From Betaproteobacteria bacterium TMED156 (GTDB lineage Bacteria; Pseudomonadota; Gammaproteobacteria; Burkholderiales; Burkholderiaceae_A), in the NCBI GenBank assembly GCA_002171155.1, contig NHHF01000072.1, positions 1 to 8,863 of the forward strand: DNA of 8,863 bases. The letters run 5' to 3'. Position 1 is the stretch's first letter; every line of letters begins with the position of its first letter. Shown piece after piece: positions 1-8,200 of this stretch. The notes below the pieces were generated by a model. The model was not told the DNA's origin, searched no databases, and saw nothing but the letters and a program-made list of their open reading frames with translations. The translations under genes and the position numbers were made by a program.

Positions 1-70
1 ATAAACCTTCAGATCTTAATTGATCTACTAAACTTTTCAATTGATCTTTTTGCTCTTTACTTCTAGCCAT
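1..70 (-). CDS. Start of an unidentified phage protein (5' fragment)
   Basis: An ATG at 68-70 opens a frame that stays open to the window edge, giving 23 residues beginning MARSKEQKDQLKSLVDQL. The visible part is charged and helix-forming, with Leu and Val spaced as in a coiled coil. It starts 11 bases after the stop of the 533-residue gene, in the same orientation, so it is probably the next gene of the same operon. The leader is A/T only and has no Shine-Dalgarno sequence. By position it could be a further ejection or internal virion protein, but 23 residues are too few to assign a family. Confidence 0.7.
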   Translation of the reverse strand, partial: MARSKEQKDQLKSLVDQLRSEGL

Positions 71-81
71 TATATTTAATT

Positions 82-1683
82 TTAATCAATATTAATATCG
101 TAATATGTTTCTAAACTGCCTGATCCAGCGCCTGTAGCTTGTTGTATTTTAGCATCAAACAAATCTTTGTTTTTAAATTCAGCTAAACTTATTTCTATTT
201 CAGGTTGACCTGGGTATTTAACTCTAGCGCTTGGCTGTCCAGTTCTTTCGGACTCTATAAATTCAACAAGCTTACCATTACTACCTGTTACTATAGTAGA
301 CACAGCTTCTTTAAACCTACCGCTTTCGCTTGTAAGTTGAGCGCTAGGATCAAAGATATTAGATTGAGTTGGTATATCAGGTATTTTTCCTTCTTGATTT
401 ATAAGTTTTTTAGCTATATTGTAATTGGTTTTAGCGGCTTTTAAATCTTTAGCATCGTTTTTTTCTGCAGCTGTGAGTTCTATAACACCATCGTATTCAT
501 CTTCGTCAAATACAAATTCTTTTGGTGGAGGAACTAATCCGCGCACATAAGCAAGCGTGCTGTCTTGAAATTTAGTTTGATCACCCACGCTAAATGGACT
601 ACCGTTTTCGTTAGCTGCATCAGCATCTGGGATCATCTCATAATTAAACACGTTATTACTTATAGCGTTAATTCTACTAATATCTGAATTTGTTGTAAAT
701 GGTGTAACTAAATTATCTGTAACAGATTTTTGATATCTATCAACAAGAGCTTTTTCGTTATAATTATACTGAACATACACCTTACCTGCTTTTCTTGTTA
801 TTTTCTTTGGACTTGAAGTATCGTAAAAATTAATATCATTAACTTGCCCGTTTTTACCAACTAAGTTTACCCCGTTTGGATTTTCATCTGTCTTAGCCCC
901 GAGTAATTGAACACCTGTTGTTTTAATATCTGGTATTTTACCTGGATCGGATTGTAAAAAAATTAAAGGATCTACAACTATACCTTGGAACTCTTCGTCT
1001 TCTGTAAATAAACTTTTATTTTCTTGTATTTCTTTACTGTTAAGACGCATAGACAAGGTTTTTTCATCGCTATTTTTATCCCATATTAAACTTGAAGAAC
1101 TATCAGCTGAAGAACCTTGATAAGCCGACATACCAAACCAGTATTGGTTGTTTTGTTTTCCAGCACCAGACAGAGCTATACCACCTGGCATTCCGTTGTT
1201 TGATGATAAAGAATCTTCACTGTAAGTTTTAAGAGCGTCTGGAGTTTCTTTAATAACTTGCGTCAACTTGCCGAAAGCTAAATTAGTTTTAAATATATTA
1301 TTTTCAGTTATCTTAACTTTTTCTGAATCATTATTTCTTTTGTACATAGCAAGTGCAGTTTCTTGCTCTTCTAAATAATCTATCATTTCAGTACCTACTC
1401 TAGCAAACTCTTCGTTTTGAGCTAAGCCATGTTCACCTAATGATTTAGAATACTGTTCTCTTCTGGTAGTTGCATTTTTATTTATACCATTTAACATTTT
1501 TTTTATAGCCGCGTTCTCTGCGTTAACAGCAGCATTTTGTTTTTCTATAAACTTAGCAGTTATGTCACCTACATTAGATATAGTCTGAGCTATGATAGCA
1601 CCAGTTTTAGTATCTACAGGAGTCACAGGATTTTCATAAGCTCCAGAGCGGGTATAATTTCTTGAAAATTTTGGTAGTGCCAT
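82..1683 (-). CDS. Hypothetical virion-module protein, 533 residues (possible internal/ejection protein)
   Basis: I do not recognise this family. Residues about 25-150 are rich in Ala, Glu, Lys, Gln and Asn and look helical or coiled-coil (for example MIDYLEEQETALAMYKRNND). Residues about 160-400 are Gly/Ser/Asn/Asp-rich and probably beta-structured, with short motifs such as NNQYWFGMSAYQG. A Lys/Ala-rich helix follows near 405-430, then a mixed C-terminus ending YYDINID. I see no signal peptide, membrane segment or catalytic motif. The gene follows the Gly/Ala-rich 241-residue gene, and the frame extension of that gene ends only 13 bases upstream. T7 gp15 holds the same place after gp14, so a cargo or ejection role is possible; that rests on position only. 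The ATG at 1681-1683 is chosen because no earlier in-frame start precedes it before the upstream coding region. The leader AATAAAAAAT lacks a Shine-Dalgarno sequence. Confidence 0.85.
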   Translation of the reverse strand: MALPKFSRNYTRSGAYENPVTPVDTKTGAIIAQTISNVGDITAKFIEKQNAAVNAENAAIKKMLNGINKNATTRREQYSKSLGEHGLAQNEEFARVGTEMIDYLEEQETALAMYKRNNDSEKVKITENNIFKTNLAFGKLTQVIKETPDALKTYSEDSLSSNNGMPGGIALSGAGKQNNQYWFGMSAYQGSSADSSSSLIWDKNSDEKTLSMRLNSKEIQENKSLFTEDEEFQGIVVDPLIFLQSDPGKIPDIKTTGVQLLGAKTDENPNGVNLVGKNGQVNDINFYDTSSPKKITRKAGKVYVQYNYNEKALVDRYQKSVTDNLVTPFTTNSDISRINAISNNVFNYEMIPDADAANENGSPFSVGDQTKFQDSTLAYVRGLVPPPKEFVFDEDEYDGVIELTAAEKNDAKDLKAAKTNYNIAKKLINQEGKIPDIPTQSNIFDPSAQLTSESGRFKEAVSTIVTGSNGKLVEFIESERTGQPSARVKYPGQPEIEISLAEFKNKDLFDAKIQQATGAGSGSLETYYDINID

Positions 1684-1696
1684 ATTTTTTATTAAA

Positions 1697-1792
1697 CTAT
1701 ATTATAGGTTTTGTAACTTTAAATTTTTTTGCTAATTGTGAATCTGTATATTTTGGAGGTGGACTTAAACTAGAAGTTGCCTTTACTCCACC
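1697..1792 (-). other. Startless open frame continuing the 241-residue gene in the -1 frame
   Basis: Read on the minus strand, the bases just after (and overlapping) the stop of the 241-residue gene give 31 open codons: GGVKATSSLSPPPKYTDSQL, then AKKFKVTKPII, then TAG at 1697-1699. The frame is -1 relative to the upstream gene and is open back to a TAA just beyond 1819. It contains no ATG, GTG or TTG, so it cannot be an independent gene with a normal start. Its residue mix looks coding, and its stop lies 13 bases before the next ATG, matching the other gaps here, whereas the nominal gap is 99 bases. One extra base near 1789-1794 would join the frames as ...SRPGGVKATSS.... The likely explanation is a frameshifted C-terminus, by natural indel, assembly error or ribosomal slippage. 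Chance openness in A/T-rich DNA is not excluded. Confidence 0.5.
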
Positions 1793-2508
1793 GGTCTTGA
1801 GGCTGCAGCAGCCCCTATATTACCAACAGCGCTTATACCCGCGCTTATGGCAGCTGCACCATCAGATCTAGCTTGCATTTCAGCTTGTTGTTGTCCGGTT
1901 ATTTGAGCTTGTAGTCTATTTAACTGCTCTGTTTCTCTGCGTTCTGTCTCGCCGTAAACAAATTCTTTACCTAATACATCTGTTTCTTGCATTCTAGCAG
2001 CTTCACCCATTAAAGAGCCTTGAACTCGCTGCGCTTCTGCTAGTTTCTGTTGTTGTAAAAATTGCTCGCCTCGCGCTGCTAGTTTTTGGTTATCTGCTTC
2101 TTGCTGTTCTATACTTGCAGAAACTCCTCTTTTACTTTGTAGTGCAGCTTGGGCTAAAGCAGTTGCACCTCCAGCACTAGCACCAGTAGCCATAAGAGTA
2201 TCAAGAGTATTTGCTAAAGCTATATCCGCTTCTTCAGCTTGGAATTCAGCTGCTTGTGTAGCAACACCTATGTTAGCATAAGCGTTAGACAACAAACCAG
2301 TGTTGTCTACAATCATATCAGCTAAACTAGTTACATCAGCATAAGGATTTATTACATCTTGTCTAGACGCTTCAGCTGCGTTAAATTCTCGCTGCAAAGC
2401 TCTTTTTTCTTCAGCTGCTCTTCTCTCTGCTTTTTTTGCTCTACTCGCGCCAAAAATAGAACCACCTATACTTACCGCGGCGCCAATGCCTGCTGCTATA
2501 AATGTCAT
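1783..2508 (-). CDS. Gly/Ala-rich coiled-coil virion protein, podovirus ejection-protein-like (T7 gp14-type architecture)
   Basis: The likely role is an internal virion or DNA-ejection protein that interacts with the host membrane. This is inferred from architecture, not from a recognised motif. Residues 4-22 (IAAGIGAAVSIGGSIFGAS) form a hydrophobic, glycine-zipper-like segment, followed by a basic AKKAERRAAEEKR helix. Residues about 30-210 are almost entirely helical, Ala/Gln/Glu-rich and coiled-coil-like (for example EQFLQQQKLAEAQRVQGSL). A second Gly/Ala segment (AISAGISAVGNIGAAAAS) sits near 215-236. T7 gp14 has a similar small-residue N-terminus plus Gln/Ala helices, and a similar length of 196 residues. 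The start ATG lies 2 bases after the cupin-like gene's stop, which suggests translational coupling. The C-terminus ends abruptly as SRPVE, and coding-like sequence continues in the -1 frame, so the true product may be about 30 residues longer. Confidence 0.85.
   Translation of the reverse strand: MTFIAAGIGAAVSIGGSIFGASRAKKAERRAAEEKRALQREFNAAEASRQDVINPYADVTSLADMIVDNTGLLSNAYANIGVATQAAEFQAEEADIALANTLDTLMATGASAGGATALAQAALQSKRGVSASIEQQEADNQKLAARGEQFLQQQKLAEAQRVQGSLMGEAARMQETDVLGKEFVYGETERRETEQLNRLQAQITGQQQAEMQARSDGAAAISAGISAVGNIGAAAASRPVE
1801..1813 (-). other. Small GC-rich hairpin in the frame-crossing window
   Basis: On the minus strand GGCTG-CTG-CAGCC forms a perfect 5-bp stem with a 3-base loop. 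It lies inside the last codons of the 241-residue gene, where both the 0 and -1 frames are open (1785-1819), and directly overlaps a GGGG run (1812-1815). It is GC-rich in an otherwise A/T-rich region. It could be a weak stimulator of slippage, or simply the outcome of an Ala-codon run (GCT GCT GCA GCC). It has no T-tract after it, so it does not look like a terminator. Confidence 0.35.
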
Positions 2509-2510
2509 AA

Positions 2511-2948
2511 TTATTTAGTTTTTTCTTTAAATTTTTCTATATCAAAAGATACTATTTCTTTTTCTAATTTTTCTATATCTTTAGTGTTTGAAGGATTCTT
2601 ATGCACATTTACAAATACAGAATCTTCTAAAGCATATATAAATCTTTTTGAACCAGGTTGCGATACTGTATAACAAGGTGCTATATGTTCTACTTTTTCA
2701 CCATTGTTATTTATTAAAACTCTTCCCTTCATTAAAAACCAAGCATGTAAATGATTGTGTATAGCACCAACAACTACCTGTCCTTGCTTCATTTCCATTT
2801 GCCTAATATATATTTGATCTGCAAATAAATGTTTAATAGGTATCTCTGGTATATGAGCAATGCTTTTTCCGTCACCAACTCCAAGATCACTATTTATAAT
2901 CATATCTTGTATTTTATCTACAGATACATCTAAGTTTTTTAATTTCAT
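2511..2948 (-). CDS. Small cupin-like beta-barrel protein, 145 residues
   Basis: The core, about residues 45-119, has the strand pattern of a single cupin barrel. It contains IRQMEMKQGQVVVGAIHNHL, then HAWFLMKGRVLI, a turn at NNNGEK, then APCYTVSQPGSKRFIYALED and SVFVNVHKNP. His64, His66, His68 and His116 are candidate metal ligands, although the Glu of classical cupin motif 1 is not evident. The QPGSKR turn matches the PxG of motif 2. Similar small cupin proteins occur among phage structural genes; whether they are structural, a chaperone or an enzyme is not clear, and I do not assign an activity. The helical N-terminus (1-40) and Lys/Glu-rich tail (120-145) flank the barrel. The start is 5 bases after the stop of the 475-residue gene and the stop is 2 bases before the next ATG, so it sits in the middle of a coupled run. 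Confidence 0.8.
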   Translation of the reverse strand: MKLKNLDVSVDKIQDMIINSDLGVGDGKSIAHIPEIPIKHLFADQIYIRQMEMKQGQVVVGAIHNHLHAWFLMKGRVLINNNGEKVEHIAPCYTVSQPGSKRFIYALEDSVFVNVHKNPSNTKDIEKLEKEIVSFDIEKFKEKTK

Positions 2949-2953
2949 TTTAT

Positions 2954-4381
2954 TTAATAACTTGATTCTACATAATTAGAAGATACTGCAAATAATTCTT
3001 TTTTACCAGTAGGGTTTGTGGTAGCATCAGTAGATAATTGCACTGTTGCTAAATATCCTTTTATTCCAGAAACACTACTACCATATATAATTTCTTGAGG
3101 TTGAGGTTGACTGTTGTTTCTTATAGCAGACACATACTTGTTTTCTTTTCTATCAAAACCGTATCGTTGTATAAAGCTACCACCCGATATTGTTAAAGAA
3201 TTCCAAGCTGCGTCCGTTGGTGTAACTATAGTAGAACCATTAACAACGTATTGACCTTCTTCATAACTAGCTATTGGTAATGCAGAGTCTGCAAATGCTG
3301 TAGGAGTACCTGAAACTGTGTCAAATTCAGTAGCATCTGATACAATGCTGTTAATTTTCCAACCGTTAGTACCTTCATAATTAATAGTACTAAAGTTTTT
3401 AGACATTGAAACTTTAGGGTTGAATATTAAAGTTACTGTTGCGGCTTGTGAAATACCATAAAATTTATTATAATCACCAAGATAATGTTGGTATATTTTA
3501 TTACCATTAGTAGTGTAAAAATTATTTTTTAAACTAAATATTTGACTAGGTTTGTAATTGTAAAAACTAATCCAACCTTTTGGTCTCTCATCAAACGCTA
3601 ATGTTTTATAGTCAGTATTAGAAGTAGGTGTTGCTTGCCAAGGTTGAAAAGAAGTTACATAGCTTTTAGCGTGTATATCCCATCCACCTTTAATAACGCC
3701 AATTTGTCCAGAACCACTGTCTAAATTATTTAATTCATCTCTAAAAAAATCACGCATGCCGTAAGAAGATATTTCTGTAATACCATCATTTGATAATCTA
3801 AGTACAGCGTTTCGTTTTCTGTCTGTAAAATATTTTCTATAACCATACACAGCAAAACTTCCTGGGTCTTCGCTAATTCCGTATTTACCTAGATAAGGTA
3901 CTATTTGACCTATAACCATAGATCCTGATGTTGTTATAGCAGAACCTTCAGCAGAGTAAATAGCATCTTTATCTATTAAAGCTTTGCTTACTTTATCTTC
4001 TTGTAATATAGTTAAATTTGTATTTTCAGCATATAATTTTTGTATAGATCCATTTTGCGGATCTAAACTTCTAGTTATTTCTTCACCAGCTGGAAACTGA
4101 TTTGTATTATTAACACTAGTTCTAGAGTTAAATATACCAGAATATATAAGTGAATTAAATCTTATAGAGCCTGTGTTTGTTTCAGACACAAGATAAGCTC
4201 TTGGCCCAAAACCCACAGACACACCATTAAATCTACCTTTAATTCTAGACTCTTCTATTATCCAGTTTCTAGCAGTTGTAGTGGTTCCTGGTCTATACGC
4301 TGGCACGTTATTACTGTTAGCATCAACAGTCTTTCTTAGTAAGAAGGAATTAAAATATTTAACTTCTATTGTAGCAGACAT
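2954..4381 (-). CDS. Phage virion structural protein, matches the C-terminal part of a large beta-rich tail protein family
   Basis: This is a beta-rich structural protein without signal peptide or membrane segment. Its blocks match what I recall as the C-terminal region of a very large structural protein of marine T4-like and crAss-like phages. They are: YFNSFLL (9-15); EESRIKGRFNG (43-53); NSLIYSGIFNSRTSVNNTNQ (76-95); RSLDPQNGSIQKLYAENTNL (104-123); QEDKVSKALIDKDAIYSAEG (127-146); GKYGISEDPGSFAVYGYRKY (165-184), continuing FTD; LRLSNDGITEISSYGMRDFF (194-213); GGWDIHAKSYV (232-242); LAFDERPKGWISF (261-273); KIYQHY (295-300) and FSTINYEGTNGW (330-341). The repeated strand and aromatic pattern could be a beta-propeller or stacked sheet domain. 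The gene is separate from the 1154-residue protein that carries the family's N-terminal blocks. Its start has the only clear Shine-Dalgarno sequence in the window, which supports the ATG at 4379-4381. Confidence 0.85.
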   Translation of the reverse strand: MSATIEVKYFNSFLLRKTVDANSNNVPAYRPGTTTTARNWIIEESRIKGRFNGVSVGFGPRAYLVSETNTGSIRFNSLIYSGIFNSRTSVNNTNQFPAGEEITRSLDPQNGSIQKLYAENTNLTILQEDKVSKALIDKDAIYSAEGSAITTSGSMVIGQIVPYLGKYGISEDPGSFAVYGYRKYFTDRKRNAVLRLSNDGITEISSYGMRDFFRDELNNLDSGSGQIGVIKGGWDIHAKSYVTSFQPWQATPTSNTDYKTLAFDERPKGWISFYNYKPSQIFSLKNNFYTTNGNKIYQHYLGDYNKFYGISQAATVTLIFNPKVSMSKNFSTINYEGTNGWKINSIVSDATEFDTVSGTPTAFADSALPIASYEEGQYVVNGSTIVTPTDAAWNSLTISGGSFIQRYGFDRKENKYVSAIRNNSQPQPQEIIYGSSVSGIKGYLATVQLSTDATTNPTGKKELFAVSSNYVESSY

Positions 4382-4391
4382 ATATATATAT
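4380..4391. repeat. (AT)6 dinucleotide tract in the spacer before the 475-residue gene
   Basis: Twelve bases of perfectly alternating A and T separate the Shine-Dalgarno sequence from the start codon and run into the first two bases of the ATG. Slipped-strand changes in such a tract would alter the ribosome-binding spacer in steps of two bases. No second allele is visible here, so any regulatory role is speculation. Confidence 0.6.
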
Positions 4392-4397
4392 TCACCT
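4392..4397 (-). promoter_or_regulatory. Shine-Dalgarno sequence of the 475-residue gene
   Basis: AGGTGA on the minus strand lies 10 bases before the ATG at 4379-4381. It is the only recognisable Shine-Dalgarno sequence at any of the seven starts visible here. It also sits in the largest undisputed intergenic gap (30 bases), where coupling to the upstream stop would be weakest. The spacer between it and the ATG is mostly an alternating AT tract. Confidence 0.65.
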
Positions 4398-4411
4398 ATT
4401 TATTTTTTTAT

Positions 4412-5227
4412 TTAAGTTGATTGTGGTAATCTCCAAAGTTGAAAGTGCGCGCCTCGTTCTTGTTGTTCTAAAGCTATTTCATTTTGAACATAAGTATTAA
4501 AACTAGTTGGATTAGCAAAAGCCATAGTTGCTGTGCTTTCAGTACCACCAGTTCTAATAACTTGAGTACAGTTCATAAGAGTATTTAAATACCCATGATT
4601 TCCTCCCGTTGAATTTGTAGTCATTGTTAAGCCATTACGCCCACCAGCTTCATAATCTATTTTTATAGGACCATTAAATCTTAATTTAGCACTTGTATTA
4701 CCATTAATACTTAATCTACCTGTTTGACCAGCTGCTAGGCTACCTGGAATTACCTGTTGAGGAATCCAACCACTTCCTTGTGTTACAGAAGTACAAGCCG
4801 TAACAACATTTCCGCTAACTGTTACATTAAAAAAAGCGTTTCCAGGGTCACCACCAAAGTTAGACATATTTATTATACCTGCATTGTAGCTAGTATAAGG
4901 ATCTGGAAGTAATTCTACATTTGTATAAGTTCCGTTTGTAATACCAGAACCTGTTTGATCAATAACCCAAGGGCTAGTACTGCCGGGACTCATTATATTT
5001 TCATCTCCAAAATAGTCAGGGTTATAATAAAGAGTTCGTAAAAGATCATTATTTAAATTACTATAGTGATCATCTGGAAATATTATTCCAGCATAAATTA
5101 AAACAGGTTGATAATTACTAGTTACTATTGTTCTTACGTCTTGAGCGCTAATTTCTTTTGCTGTATTATCTGCTAATAAAGCTTCTAACTGTGTTTTATA
5201 ATTAATACTTGTTATTGATGTTGCCAT
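4412..5227 (-). CDS. Beta-rich virion appendage-like protein, 271 residues
   Basis: I do not recognise a named family. The N-terminus, residues about 7-32 (INYKTQLEALLADNTAKEIS then AQDVRTI), has the pattern of short N-terminal segments common in phage fibre and appendage proteins: a helix, then a DNT-x-x-x-IS-x-x-D-x-R motif. The rest is rich in Gly, Asn, Thr and Ser with alternating hydrophobics, consistent with beta structure (for example FFNVTVSGNVVTACTSVTQG and AKLRFNGPIKIDYEAGGRNG). There is no signal peptide or membrane segment. It ends ERGAHFQLWRLPQST. It lies between the genes for the apparent N- and C-terminal parts of the large structural protein, 12 bases after the former and 30 before the latter, so it may be a component that binds them or an inserted gene. 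The leader AAATTAAAAAAA has no Shine-Dalgarno sequence. Confidence 0.8.
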   Translation of the reverse strand: MATSITSINYKTQLEALLADNTAKEISAQDVRTIVTSNYQPVLIYAGIIFPDDHYSNLNNDLLRTLYYNPDYFGDENIMSPGSTSPWVIDQTGSGITNGTYTNVELLPDPYTSYNAGIINMSNFGGDPGNAFFNVTVSGNVVTACTSVTQGSGWIPQQVIPGSLAAGQTGRLSINGNTSAKLRFNGPIKIDYEAGGRNGLTMTTNSTGGNHGYLNTLMNCTQVIRTGGTESTATMAFANPTSFNTYVQNEIALEQQERGAHFQLWRLPQST

Positions 5228-5239
5228 TTTTTTTAATTT

Positions 5240-8200
5240 TTATATATCAAACGCTGTTGAGAAAGCATCTGTAAATGCTCCTGGTTCTGTTAATAAGTTT
5301 ACTGTTGTTGTCACTGTAGCACCACCCGCGTCTGTTAATGTTATAACTACATCTAAATTACTCCAAAAACCTCCTGTTAATCTGCCAAAAACTCCAGTAG
5401 TTTTATCTATACTTAAGGTTACAATGTCTGAAGTGCCTCCACCTCTAATTATTTGAAGTGTAGCTGCGTTGCTACCAGACGGGTTATTGTTAACTACTAT
5501 AGTGTAACCTGCGTTTATTATAGCAGCCTGCGTCACACTAAAGCCCCATGTTAAATCCAATGTGTTTTTAGCCGTATTAAAACTACCATTTTTACCCGTA
5601 AAAGTTACAAATGGATTAGGCATTGTAGAATATTGAGGCGAAGGTAAATTATAAGCGTCAATAATAGGATCAACATTACTTAAAGCAGCATTAATTTGTA
5701 AACTAGCAAATGGTGCTTTAAATGTTATTGCAACGTCATTAGCAACAGTTGTTGGGTTAACTAAATTAAACGTAGCTGTTGCATCGCCACCACCACCTCC
5801 TGCTGTTACAGTGTCAATAACACCTAAAAGAGTAGCTCCATTAAACACTTGCATTCCTGTGAAAATACCGTTGCCAGCACTGCCATCTACTAAATTGTCT
5901 ACAATTATAGTTGTAGAATTGCTAACAGCGCCATTAACGTCTGCCGTAGCATTATCATCTTTGTTTCTAACTTTCATGTTAAACGTATACGCCTCTATTG
6001 TTGAAGCGTTAGGTCCAAAATAAAAACCATTGTTAGGTGATCCTAAAGCATTTATTTTAATTCTATAACGATCATCACCTTGTGTTTGGTCTAATTCTAA
6101 AGTAAATTCGCTAGTTCTGGTATTTCCACCACCATCAACAACTGTAAAATTTGTTATTTCAGAATTATCAATTTGTTGAGAGGCTTGATTTATAGGTTTA
6201 AAATTAGTTGTTACATAACGTGAATCTGCGGCGCCAGTCGATGTGCCCGTGCCAGCCGGGTCTTGGTTTTCTTTTTGTAAATAAGCTAAAGACGTAAAAC
6301 CTATAGGCGTATTACCACCTCCAACTGCTATTGCTGCATTTAGCTCAGATATAACACCATTTGTAGATGTTTCGTAATATATATCTATATTAGATTCAAA
6401 AGGATTAGTTTCAAAAACAGTTAAATTAAAATTAAAATCAGTGGCATACGCGCTACCAATAGATACAGGTGTAGCAAGTTTTGCTAAAAATGGATTTGTA
6501 TCTACTTGAAAAATAGCATTGTCCGCTGATGTTCCTGTAACTCCACCCATGTCTGTAAATGTAGATAAAGTAGTAACAGTGTTGTTTGTATTACCAGGAA
6601 AACCTTGTACATTGTAATAATTAGGAGACGTGCCCGTGGTGTTTACAACATTATATAATAGCGTATCACTTCTAAATTGATTTTGATTACCACTAACATC
6701 AAGAAGCTCTTTAGGAACTTTATTTAAACTATCTGATATTAAAGTTGTAAACGCAAATCCAGAATTAGGCGCTATAGAGTTAAAAGATCCATTAATAATA
6801 CCAGGGGTATATACATTATAATACTCTTGTTGCGTTTGTTTTACAACAACTTTATATGTATACCAACCCAAAGGGTTATAAGAAGCATTACCTATTGTAC
6901 TATTATATAAACCAGGTTGTCCTGTAGGAACAGGATTTCCATACTGCAAAGGGCTGTACGTGCTTAATATTTGTTCGTTAAATTGAATTTTTATAGAATT
7001 ACCTACGTCACTTAACACATCGCCAACGGTGTTGTTGTTTCTATATGGAAAATAAAACGTTGATGCTCCAAAAACATTTGTAAAATTATTAGAAGCCGTA
7101 TCACTACCTACATTAGATAATATAACGTCAGACTGTCTTCCGTATCTATCCATAAGCACAATGCCTACTTGGTAATTTCTATTTCTTTTAAGTGTACTTT
7201 CTGGGTATTCTTTATCAATACCAGTATATAAAGTTCCAGATTCTATTTTTTCGCTTGCAGCTACTTGATAATTTAAATGATTTGGCGCGGTATATTTATT
7301 TACATAGTTTCCATATATAACTCTATTACCAGAAACTTCTTGCGACAATGCTTTAACTGGTGTTTGGTCGTAAACTCTATTAGCTTCAGAAGAAGGTAAT
7401 GTTAATATAGGTTTTCTTGATTGATATCTATATTTGTAAAAAGTATCTGTTGAATGGTTTGTAGTTATATCGTCTAAAGATATAGTGTCTAGTACATATA
7501 AAGCAAGACTATCAGATTCTTGATATATAATATCTATTTCTGTAATTTTAAAATTAGAATTTAAATTAGCTCCAGTAACAGAGTCTGGAAAATTTATAAT
7601 TAATTCTATAAAATTAACTTTATTCTGCATAAAAGAAACTTCACCACTCGTGTAAGAAGCCTCTTCATCTCCAGTTAAAAACCTACCATCTTGTTGTGGT
7701 ATAAAAGCTGTTTGTGTAAAAGGAGCTATTATAGAATATTCGTTATCGTCGTATTTAAATCTATAAGAAAATTTTACAAATTTATCTTTAAGAAAAACAG
7801 GATCACCAGAGTAATTATTTATAAAATCTGGATTTGGAGAAAAAACAATAACGTCATTAGCATCTAAAGGTGTTGTAACACCTACAGCTTGATTAGTATT
7901 TAAACTAGTAGCGGTACTTCCAGCTGCAACCTGAGTTCCTGCGGGTATTTTATCAGTATTAGGCGGTTGTAAAGTTATTATGTTTCCAGTAGCAAAAGCG
8001 CCGTAAGTTGTGGTTATAGGTATTATAGATGCGTTATTAACCGTAGTTGTTGCAAAACCAGCGGCACCACCTATAGTAGAAGGCGATACTACATCTTTCA
8101 TTGTACCCGTATATACACCGCTATTTTCTGTTACTAAATCTATAGTTTGATACGGAGCATACTTAGCTACTGATATTGTATCTTCTGTAGAATAATAAGT

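Noticed and set aside
205..444. Plus-strand open frame of 79 codons
   Set aside because: It lies entirely inside the well-supported 533-residue minus-strand gene, and its product (Phe/Ser/Tyr-rich) looks like an antisense shadow.
1701..1706. TATAAT on the minus strand upstream of the 533-residue gene, as a possible -10 promoter box
   Set aside because: No -35-like hexamer lies at 15-19 bases upstream, such hexamers are common by chance in A/T-rich DNA, and the site falls inside the coding-like -1 frame extension.
1801..1813. Hairpin considered as a transcription terminator
   Set aside because: The stem is only 5 bp and no T-run follows on the minus strand. It lies within coding sequence in the middle of an operon.
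1662..1871. Plus-strand open frame of 69 codons over the 1684-1782 gap
   Set aside because: It is antisense to two genes and has unnatural composition. The coding-like signal in the gap is on the minus strand.
2359..2673. Plus-strand open frame of 104 codons
   Set aside because: It is antisense to the 241- and 145-residue genes and Ser/Phe/Cys-rich, as expected for a shadow frame.
5811..6023. Plus-strand open frame of 70 codons
   Set aside because: It is contained within the 1154-residue gene on the opposite strand and has no independent support.
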